Assembly: GCA_003819755.1 (NCBI GenBank)
Contig: RPQK01000468.1
Location: 1-6,391 of the forward strand
DNA length: 6,391 nucleotides
Reading direction: 5' to 3'
Origin: Acidobacteriota bacterium
GTDB lineage: Bacteria; Acidobacteriota; UBA6911; RPQK01
Below are positions 1 through 5,266 of this stretch, in pieces. The notes beneath the pieces were generated by a model. That model saw only the letters and a program-made list of their open reading frames with translations, did not search any database and was not told where the DNA came from. Position 1 is the stretch's first letter; each line of letters starts with the position of its first letter. The position numbers and the translations under genes are program-made.

Positions 1-644
1 AGGCGATGGCGCTGTTCCTCGATTGCGTTCGCAAGGTGTCCCGAAAAGACCGGTGCGTTCGCGCTGGACAATGGAATCTGACCAGTCTGCAGAGAGTCTA
101 TCGAATCGCCGGGAAGACGTTCGGATTCGTCGGCTACGGCCTGATTGCCCGGAGCCTGCACAGGAAGCTCCGAGGGTTCAACCTGGGACGAATACTTGTG
201 TTCGACCCGTTCGTCACGGCGGATAGCGCGGGAAGCGCCAAAGTCGAACTGACCGATCTCGACACCCTGTGCCGCGAGTCCGACTTCATCTCTATCCACG
301 TTCCTCTTCGATCCTCCACGAGGGAAATGATCGGCGAAAGACAGTTCTCGCTGATGAAAAGCGGTGCGATCCTCATCAATACATCCCGCGGGGCCGTTAT
401 CCACGAACAGGCGTTGATTAGCGCCTTGAAGTCAGGGCGGATCGCGTGCGCCGGCTTGGACGTCTTCGCGACGGAGCCCCTGCCTGCGGACAGCGAGTTG
501 CGGCGGCTGGACAGCGTGACCCTGACGGATCACGAAGGATGGTATTCCGAAGAAGCCATGGCGGAGCTCAAGACCAAGGCGGCCCTGAACATTGTCGACG
601 CCCTGACACATGGAACCCCGCGATACCCGGTCCTCACGCTTTGA
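1..644 (+). CDS. D-isomer-specific 2-hydroxyacid dehydrogenase, CtBP-like, 5' end outside the window
   Basis: Probably an NAD(P)-dependent cytosolic oxidoreductase interconverting a 2-keto acid and a D-2-hydroxy acid; substrate unknown. The frame is open from the left edge, so the ATG at 6 is probably an internal Met and the N-terminal substrate-domain half is missing. About 213 residues remain, against 310-350 for the family. Numbering from that Met: the Rossmann turn is G43-Y-G45-L-I-A48, with the acidic ribose-binding residue D67 (VFDP). The catalytic triad is complete: R128 (NTSRGA), E157 (DVFATEP) and H176 (TDHEGWYSEE). The H-x-G-W-Y-S-E ending is typical of CtBP-like and phosphoglycerate dehydrogenase-like members. 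Two small departures are A48 where a Gly is common, and Glu directly after the catalytic His. It lies 58 nt before the KDPG aldolase gene on the same strand, so a sugar-acid role is plausible; 2-ketogluconate reductases belong to this superfamily. The family call is secure, the substrate is not. Confidence 0.9.
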   Translation, partial: AMALFLDCVRKVSRKDRCVRAGQWNLTSLQRVYRIAGKTFGFVGYGLIARSLHRKLRGFNLGRILVFDPFVTADSAGSAKVELTDLDTLCRESDFISIHVPLRSSTREMIGERQFSLMKSGAILINTSRGAVIHEQALISALKSGRIACAGLDVFATEPLPADSELRRLDSVTLTDHEGWYSEEAMAELKTKAALNIVDALTHGTPRYPVLTL

Positions 645-652
645 ACCGCCGG

Positions 653-678
653 GCGCCCACGACTGGCAGGGCGCTTTT
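653..678 (+). terminator. Possible intrinsic terminator or attenuator between dehydrogenase and aldolase genes
   Basis: GCGCCC (653-658) pairs perfectly with GGGCGC (669-674) around a 10-nt loop, and TTTT (675-678) follows immediately. Two G-T wobbles (651-652 with 675-676) could extend the stem. It begins 9 nt after the dehydrogenase stop and ends 24 nt before the aldolase ATG, leaving little room for a new promoter. Partial termination or attenuation is therefore likelier than a full operon boundary. The U-tract is short, so strength is uncertain. Confidence 0.5.
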
Positions 679-690
679 ACACAACAAACA

Positions 691-696
691 AAGGAG
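691..696 (+). promoter_or_regulatory. Shine-Dalgarno site fixing the aldolase start
   Basis: AAGGAG ends 6 nt before the ATG at 703, inside an A-rich unstructured stretch (679-692). The same frame is open back to an ATG at 610, but that codon lies inside the dehydrogenase gene and the extra 31 residues do not look like aldolase sequence. The ribosome-binding site settles the start at 703. Confidence 0.8.
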
Positions 697-702
697 CAGA
701 CG

Positions 703-1383
703 ATGGCCCGGTACAAGAGACTAGACACACTCGTCATGATGAAACAGATCGGAATGATCCCCGTCTTTTACAACTCGGATTTTGAGGTCGCCAAAGCCGT
801 GGTGATGGCCTGTGCGGACGGAGGGGCGCGCCTGGTCGAATTCACCAACCGGGGCGATAGGGCGATCGGCGTCTTTTCCCGGCTGGAGGAGTTGTGTGCC
901 AAGGAGAGGACAGAGATCGTACTCGGTGTCGGTTCGATCGTCGACGCCCCTACCGCCGCCATGTACATTGGCGCCGGCGCGAATTTTGTCGTCGGCCCGC
1001 TGCTTGACGAAGACACCGCAAGGCTCTGCAACAGTCGTAAGATTCCCTATTCGCCGGGCTGCGGCACCGTGAGCGAAATACACAGGGCTGAAACTCTTGG
1101 TGTGGAGATCTGCAAGATCTTTCCCGGCGCCGAGGTCGGCGGTCCTTCCTTCGTAAAAAACGTCAAAGGCCCGTGCCCCTGGACCGACATCATGCCGACG
1201 GGCGGTGTCGCTCCCACGAAAGAGAGCCTCGGCGCGTGGTTCGAAGCGGGTGTCGCGTGCGTCGGGATGGGATCAAATCTGATAACCGAGGAGTTGCTGG
1301 CCGCCCGAGACTATGCGGGGATTACCAGGAAAGTCAAAGAAGCTCTCGAAATCATCGGACAGGTTCGTGGAGGCAAAAAGTAA
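703..1383 (+). CDS. eda: 2-keto-3-deoxy-6-phosphogluconate (KDPG) aldolase / 4-hydroxy-2-oxoglutarate aldolase family
   Basis: Class I aldolase of 226 residues, slightly longer than the classic ~210. It splits KDPG into pyruvate and glyceraldehyde-3-phosphate, the last step of the Entner-Doudoroff route, in the cytosol. Landmarks: the general-acid/base Glu is E46 (RLVEFTNRGD); the GVGSI strand is at 75-79; AGANFVVGP is at 91-99; PGCGT is at 118-122. The Schiff-base lysine is K138 in CKIFPG, matching the K-x-FP signature. The phosphate-binding PTGGV is at 165-169, followed by GMGSNL near 188-193. All catalytic positions are present, so it should be active. The stop overlaps the next gene's ATG by one base (TAATG), implying translational coupling with the KDG kinase that makes its substrate. 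Some family members cleave KDPGal or 4-hydroxy-2-oxoglutarate, so sugar specificity is inferred from the neighbouring kinase. The symbol is by family only. Confidence 0.9.
   Translation: MARYKRLDTLVMMKQIGMIPVFYNSDFEVAKAVVMACADGGARLVEFTNRGDRAIGVFSRLEELCAKERTEIVLGVGSIVDAPTAAMYIGAGANFVVGPLLDEDTARLCNSRKIPYSPGCGTVSEIHRAETLGVEICKIFPGAEVGGPSFVKNVKGPCPWTDIMPTGGVAPTKESLGAWFEAGVACVGMGSNLITEELLAARDYAGITRKVKEALEIIGQVRGGKK
1369..1373 (+). promoter_or_regulatory. Shine-Dalgarno site for the KDG kinase inside the aldolase 3' end
   Basis: GGAGG lies 9 nt before the ATG at 1383, within the last codons of the aldolase gene. The kinase frame is open further upstream to an ATG at 1173, but that stretch runs inside the aldolase and reads as Arg-rich out-of-frame sequence. 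This site supports the shorter start. Confidence 0.7.
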
Positions 1384-2483
1384 TGGGTATCCTGAATCTG
1401 AGGCCTAAATCCGAGTGCAAATACGACATCGTCTCGCTGGGTGAAGTGATGCTTCGCCTGGACCCCGGCAATGACCGAATCCACACCGCCAGAAATTTTC
1501 GCGTATGGGAAGGCGGCGGAGAATACAACGTCGCACGCGGGCTGCGTCGTTGCTTTGGAAAAAGTGCGGCAGTTGTCACGGCGATTGTCGACAATCCGGT
1601 AGGCAGGCTGCTCGAGGATCTCATCCTGCAGGGGGGTGTGAGCACCGAATACGTCAAGTGGGTCCCCTACGACGGCATCGGCCGGAAGGCCAGAGTCGGT
1701 CTGAATTTCACGGAACGGGGTTTTGGCGTACGAGCCGCCGTGGGCTGCTCCGATCGGGGTCATTCCGCCGCGTCTCAGCTCAAGAAGGGCGATGTGGATT
1801 GGGAGAGGATCTTCGGCCAGGACGGTGTCCGCTGGCTCCACTGCGGAGGCATCTACGCCGGCCTGTCTGCGAGCACGCCCGAAGTCATCCTCGAGGCGAT
1901 GGCGGCAGCCAGGAAGTACGGAACGGTGATCTCCTACGACCTCAATTTCCGTCCGTCGCTCTGGAAGGACATCGGGGGAACGGAGAAGGCCATCGAGGTC
2001 AACCGACAGATCGCTTGCTGCGTGGACGTAATGTTTGGGAACGAAGAAGACTTCACAGCGGCGCTCGGTTTCAAAGTCGAAGACCTCGACGAAGGATGCT
2101 CGAAGCTGGACCCGTCCAATTTTAAGCGGATGATCCTCGAGGCGGCAAAAACCTACTCGAACTTCAAGGTGGTTGCGACGACGCTTCGCAACGCGAAGAC
2201 CGCATGTTTGAACGACTGGGGGGCGATCATTTACGCGAATGGCGAATTCCACGACGCGACCCTCCGCGAGAACCTGGAAATCTACGACCGCGTGGGAGGC
2301 GGGGACAGTTTTGCTTCCGGTGTCGTTTACGCCTTACTGGAAGGAAAAACCGCGGCGGAGGCTGTCAATTATGGAGCGGCCCACGGCGCCTTGGCGATGA
2401 CGACACCCGGAGATACGACGACGGCCAGTCTAAAGGAAGTCGAGAAAGTAATGAAGGGTGGCACCGCGCGAGTGGAGCGGTAA
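1383..2483 (+). CDS. kdgK: 2-keto-3-deoxygluconate (KDG) kinase, PfkB/ribokinase family
   Basis: Cytosolic sugar kinase of 366 residues, somewhat longer than the common 310-340. Predicted reaction: KDG + ATP to KDPG, feeding the aldolase encoded just upstream. The N-terminal strand DIVSLGEVMLRLDP (15-28) is the usual family opening, followed by the substrate-binding GGGEYNVARGL (44-54), equivalent to the PfkB signature 1 G-G-x-x-x-N-x-A. YDLNFRPSLW (185-194) and GNEEDF (219-224) match the central domain of KDG kinases. The ATP-site signature 2 is DRVGGGDSFASG (302-313), with D308 as the catalytic base; the anion hole reads GGGD instead of the commoner GAGD, a variant I associate with a KDG kinase subgroup. 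Start chosen from the GGAGG site and the TAATG coupling. Other PfkB substrates such as fructose or 2-keto-3-deoxygalactonate cannot be excluded by motif alone, but the adjoining aldolase favours KDG. Confidence 0.87.
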   Translation: MGILNLRPKSECKYDIVSLGEVMLRLDPGNDRIHTARNFRVWEGGGEYNVARGLRRCFGKSAAVVTAIVDNPVGRLLEDLILQGGVSTEYVKWVPYDGIGRKARVGLNFTERGFGVRAAVGCSDRGHSAASQLKKGDVDWERIFGQDGVRWLHCGGIYAGLSASTPEVILEAMAAARKYGTVISYDLNFRPSLWKDIGGTEKAIEVNRQIACCVDVMFGNEEDFTAALGFKVEDLDEGCSKLDPSNFKRMILEAAKTYSNFKVVATTLRNAKTACLNDWGAIIYANGEFHDATLRENLEIYDRVGGGDSFASGVVYALLEGKTAAEAVNYGAAHGALAMTTPGDTTTASLKEVEKVMKGGTARVER

Positions 2484-2515
2484 TAGCTCAAGCCGGAGAC
2501 TGCGTAGATCGAACC

Positions 2516-3808
2516 ATGGCAAGAACACTGCCGCGACTGCGTTGGTGGATCGGCGGCCTGCTTTTCGCTTCGACCATCATCAACTATATCGACCGTCAGA
2601 CGCTGTCGGTGCTCGCCCCGTATCTCAAGCGGGACTACGGGTGGAGCAACGGCGATTTCGCGCTGATTGTCATCGGCTTTCGCCTGGCCTATGCCTTTGG
2701 GCAAACCGCGGCCGGCCGCCTGATTGATCGGGTAGGAACACGACGAGGCCTGACGTACACGGTCATCTGGTATTCCGTCGTGGCCATGCTGACTTCTCTT
2801 GCCTCCGGCCTGCGCAGCTTCTTTGCTTTTCGCTTTCTACTTGGTTTAGGAGAATCGGCCAACTGGCCGGGCGCGACGAAGGCGGTCGCTGAGTGGTTTC
2901 CCCAGCGCGAAAGAGGGTGGGCGGTGGCCCTGTTCGATAGCGGATCCTCGATCGGCGGCGCTTTGGCGCCCTTCCTTGTGCTTTGGCTCTATCACTCCTT
3001 CGGGGGCTGGCAGCCGGCCTTCCTCATCACTGGTACCCTGGGCTTCCTGTGGCTGATCGCCTGGCGTCTCCTCTACCACCCGCCGGAATCCCATCCCCGG
3101 CTTCGAGCCGAAGAGCGGCGGATGATCCTCCAAGACAAGGCGGAGCAGGCGGCGGAGCAGGAATTGGGCCAGGCGGCAAGCTGGCGGGAGCTGCTCCGAG
3201 TCCCCAAAACCTGGGGCGTCATCTTCGGGCGTGCCTTGACCGACCCGGTCTGGTTTTTCATCGCTGACTGGTTTGCCATTTACCTGGTATCGAAAGGGAT
3301 CAGACTCGAGGAAGGACTGATCGCCTTCTGGATCCCATTCCTGGCCGCCGATCTGGGTAACTTCTCGGGAGGCGGCTTCTCCAGTTGGCTGATACGCCGC
3401 GGGTGGCCGGTGGTCCGGGCGCGCAAAGCCGTGGTCGTTTTCGGGGGGATCGGAATGCTTGTCCTGTCCGCTGCAGCGTTCACCGACAATCCTTATGCGC
3501 TCGCCGCTCTGTTCGGCTTTTCGACTTTTGCATACGCCAGCTTCTCGACGATGGTTCTGGTCCTTCCCTCCGATCTCTATCCCAGCCGATCGGTGGCTAC
3601 GGTCAGCGGAATGGCGGGAACGGGCGCAGGGCTGGGCACGATTCTCTCAACGTTTTTGATCGGCTACGTCGCGGACCGATACTCTTTCGAGCCAATCCTT
3701 CTGACTGCAAGCCTTATTCCGTTTGTCGGCATGGTCCTTGTGGTGTCTTTGGTCAGAAACACAAATAAGACAAGCCCGCCTGAAGAAATACCTGTCCGGA
3801 GCTTCTGA
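2516..3808 (+). CDS. MFS transporter, anion:cation symporter family, hexuronate (ExuT)-like
   Basis: Inner-membrane carrier of 430 residues with 12 predicted helices, near residues 11-33, 47-68, 80-98, 101-118, 138-159, 166-187, then after a charged cytoplasmic loop (188-230) at about 240-258, 269-290, 304-322, 327-350, 362-385 and 391-413. Family marks: NYIDRQTLSVLAP (23-35) in helix 1; the loop 2-3 motif GRLIDRVGTRRG (67-78); RFLLGLGESANWPGA (106-120) in helix 4; EWFPQRERG (126-134); FDSGSSIGG (140-148) in helix 5. This combination is typical of ExuT/GudP-like proton symporters for glucuronate, galacturonate or related acids. The frame is open back to 2204, but that part overlaps the kinase gene. 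The ATG at 2516 is the first Met beyond the kinase and gives the expected short N-terminus. It has only a weak, distant GGAG (2495-2498) as ribosome-binding site. Being 32 nt after the kinase stop, it is probably the last operon gene, supplying substrate for the KDG route. The exact substrate is inferred. Confidence 0.88.
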   Translation: MARTLPRLRWWIGGLLFASTIINYIDRQTLSVLAPYLKRDYGWSNGDFALIVIGFRLAYAFGQTAAGRLIDRVGTRRGLTYTVIWYSVVAMLTSLASGLRSFFAFRFLLGLGESANWPGATKAVAEWFPQRERGWAVALFDSGSSIGGALAPFLVLWLYHSFGGWQPAFLITGTLGFLWLIAWRLLYHPPESHPRLRAEERRMILQDKAEQAAEQELGQAASWRELLRVPKTWGVIFGRALTDPVWFFIADWFAIYLVSKGIRLEEGLIAFWIPFLAADLGNFSGGGFSSWLIRRGWPVVRARKAVVVFGGIGMLVLSAAAFTDNPYALAALFGFSTFAYASFSTMVLVLPSDLYPSRSVATVSGMAGTGAGLGTILSTFLIGYVADRYSFEPILLTASLIPFVGMVLVVSLVRNTNKTSPPEEIPVRSF

Positions 3809-3927
3809 TTGTCGGAACAGAATCGGAACACGTCTGGTTCAGGCCGTGGGGGTCGGCTCGCCCGCCCAAGGGCGTCTTGTCGAAACGGCGATCCCAACTC
3901 TACTGGCATAAGCCCGAGTCTTCTTGA

Positions 3928-3965
3928 CACGTGTCCAAAATACTCGCGAGTGTTTTTGACATGTG
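3928..3965. promoter_or_regulatory. 38-bp imperfect palindrome upstream of the ATPase gene, likely operator or transcript hairpin
   Basis: Bases 3928-3946 pair with 3947-3965 at 16 of 19 positions. The mispairs are 3931/3962, 3936/3957 and 3941/3952, and two of these would be G-U in RNA. The core ACTCGCGAGT (3942-3951) is a perfect 10-bp palindrome flanked by A and T runs. The left arm overlaps a second perfect palindrome, GACACGTGTC (3926-3935). A TTGACA hexamer, like a sigma-70 -35 box, occurs at 3924-3929 and again at 3956-3961, 32 bp apart, beginning a partial direct repeat (TTGACAcGTG and TTGACAtGTG). The element ends 15 nt before the ATG at 3981 and covers the alternative ATG at 3963. 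Its symmetry and position suggest an operator for a dimeric or tetrameric regulator; the function is inferred. Confidence 0.6.
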
Positions 3966-3980
3966 GATAAAACAGTAGTA

Positions 3981-5105
3981 ATGTCGACGGTCGTGAAGCC
4001 AAGGTACCTGATACCGCAGGTGAGGCAGGACCTCAAGAAAAAGATGGTTTTTGTCACTGGCCCCCGCCAGGTCGGCAAAACGACGCTCGCCCGGAGCCTC
4101 CGGGGGGCTGAGGCCGGCTATCTGAACTGGGACATCGCCGAACACCGTGAGCGAATTCTAAGGCGCCAACTACCACCCGGCCTCCTGTGGATCTTCGACG
4201 AGATTCACAAGTACCGGGCTTGGCGTGCTTTTCTCAAGGGTCTGTTTGATGGGCGCCGTGCGCGTCAGCGTATCCTGGTCACTGGCAGCGCTCGGCTCGA
4301 ATGCTATCGTCATGGGGGAGAATCACTTCAGGGACGTTACCACCTGTTACGGCTCCACCCCTTCTCCGTGGCCGAGCTCGGATTGCAGAAACCGGAGGAG
4401 CTGCATGATCTTTTGACGCTTGGTGGCTTCCCGGAACCCTATCTCGCCGGGTCTGAGGTGGAAGCGAAGCGATGGTCAAGGGAATATCGCAATCTCCTCT
4501 TGCGAGAAGAAGTGACCAGTCTGGAACAGGTCCAGGACCTTGGCACTCTGGAACTGTTAGCACTGCGGCTGCCGGAACTGGTCGGGTCTCCGCTATCCAT
4601 CAACAGCCTGCGGGAAGACCTCCAGGTAAGTCACAAGACGACTGCCAAGTGGATCTCCATCCTCGAGCGTCTGTTCGCCATATTCCGAATCCCTCCTTTT
4701 GGGGCGCCTCGGATCCGGGCGGTCAAAAAGGAACAGAAACACTACCAGTTCGACTGGACCCTCGTTCCCGACCCGGACCTTCGTTTCGAGAACCTTGTAG
4801 CGGCGCATCTGCTCAAATGGGTGCACTTTCAGCAGGATACACAGGGCCGAGATCTTGAGCTTCGCTACTTCAGAGACGTGGATCGGCGGGAGGTCGATTT
4901 TGTGCTCGTGGAACGCAAAGCCCCTATTGTCCTCGTGGAGTGCAAGTGGTCCGAGGGAGATGTCGACAGAGGGCTTCGTTACCTCAAGACGAGATTCCCG
5001 GGCGTCGAGGCATGGCAGATCGCAGCGACCGGACAGAGGGACTACTTAACGCCGGAGGGCATTCGCGTCTGTCCGGCCTTGGTTTTCCTCAAGACGCTGG
5101 CATGA
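3981..5105 (+). CDS. Stand-alone AAA+ ATPase with DUF4143 C-terminal domain
   Basis: Protein of 374 residues, close to the usual 370-430 of this family, whose biological role is poorly defined. Order: a short N-terminal helix; Walker A GPRQVGKT (27-34); Walker B LLWIFDEI (68-75) with acidic D73-E74; sensor-like ILVTGSARL (98-106), the S-A-R form typical of this clade; GRYHLLRLHPFSVAEL (118-133); a lid segment with LLREEV (173-178). A winged-helix-like part (about 205-235, SINSLREDLQVSHKTTAKWI) comes next. The C-terminal DUF4143 region contains REVDFVL (303-309) and VLVECKW (317-323), whose D-(x)n-E-x-K arrangement resembles a PD-(D/E)XK nuclease core. I place the start at 3981, because the ATG at 3963 (six residues longer) lies inside the palindrome. 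Neither start has a good Shine-Dalgarno site, so a leaderless or poorly translated message is possible. It has no functional tie to the sugar genes and is probably an accessory insertion. The family call is secure; DNA binding or nuclease activity is speculative. Confidence 0.88.
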   Translation: MSTVVKPRYLIPQVRQDLKKKMVFVTGPRQVGKTTLARSLRGAEAGYLNWDIAEHRERILRRQLPPGLLWIFDEIHKYRAWRAFLKGLFDGRRARQRILVTGSARLECYRHGGESLQGRYHLLRLHPFSVAELGLQKPEELHDLLTLGGFPEPYLAGSEVEAKRWSREYRNLLLREEVTSLEQVQDLGTLELLALRLPELVGSPLSINSLREDLQVSHKTTAKWISILERLFAIFRIPPFGAPRIRAVKKEQKHYQFDWTLVPDPDLRFENLVAAHLLKWVHFQQDTQGRDLELRYFRDVDRREVDFVLVERKAPIVLVECKWSEGDVDRGLRYLKTRFPGVEAWQIAATGQRDYLTPEGIRVCPALVFLKTLA

Positions 5106-5131
5106 GGTCAGCGCCCGACAGGACTGACCTC
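5104..5131 (+). other. Perfect 8-bp inverted repeat at the ATPase stop codon
   Basis: GAGGTCAG (5104-5111) is exactly complementary to CTGACCTC (5124-5131) across a 12-nt loop. The left arm includes the last two bases of the TGA stop. No T-run follows on the + strand, so it is not a canonical intrinsic terminator. It could protect the ATPase mRNA 3' end or assist factor-dependent termination, or be chance. Confidence 0.4.
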
Positions 5132-5205
5132 GCATTCATGGTGGCCTCGTGAGCCATGGCGTCATGCGGAGGACCCCGGATCCTGGAGCGCGGCTCGCCC
5201 TGGGT

Positions 5206-5230
5206 GCCACGCGCCGCAGCATCGCGTGGC
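5206..5230. other. GC-rich 8-bp hairpin between convergent genes
   Basis: GCCACGCG (5206-5213) pairs perfectly with CGCGTGGC (5223-5230) around a 9-nt loop. Seven of the eight pairs are G-C. It lies between the + strand ATPase stop (5105) and the - strand esterase stop (5267-5269), where a shared terminator is expected. Neither strand carries a following T-tract, so any termination role is weakly supported. Confidence 0.4.
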
Positions 5231-5266
5231 TCGTCATCGGGTCTGACTTCTGCTACGCCACTCTCG

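Noticed and set aside
610..702. Upstream extension of the aldolase frame to the ATG at 610
   Set aside because: It overlaps the dehydrogenase 3' end and terminator-like hairpin, adds unrelated residues, and a good AAGGAG site precedes the ATG at 703.
1173..1382. Upstream extension of the kinase frame to the ATG at 1173
   Set aside because: The 70 extra residues are Arg-rich out-of-frame reading of the aldolase gene; the kinase fold begins right after the ATG at 1383.
1311..2252. Long - strand open frame (313 codons) across the kinase gene
   Set aside because: It lies wholly opposite recognisable kinase sequence, has shadow-like composition and shows no domain I know.
3851..3880. CGCCC/GGGCG inverted repeat (3863-3874) after the transporter gene as a terminator
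   Set aside because: The loop would be only 2 nt, or the stem only 4 bp, and no T-run follows; it is too weak to call.
3956..3984. A complete sigma-70 promoter using TTGACA at 3956
   Set aside because: The -35 box is perfect, but the hexamer at the proper spacing (TAATGT at 3979) matches the -10 consensus poorly and overlaps the start codon.
3664..4145. - strand open frames across the gap upstream of the ATPase
   Set aside because: They overlap the transporter end, the palindrome and the ATPase start, have no recognisable domain and no ribosome-binding site that stands out.
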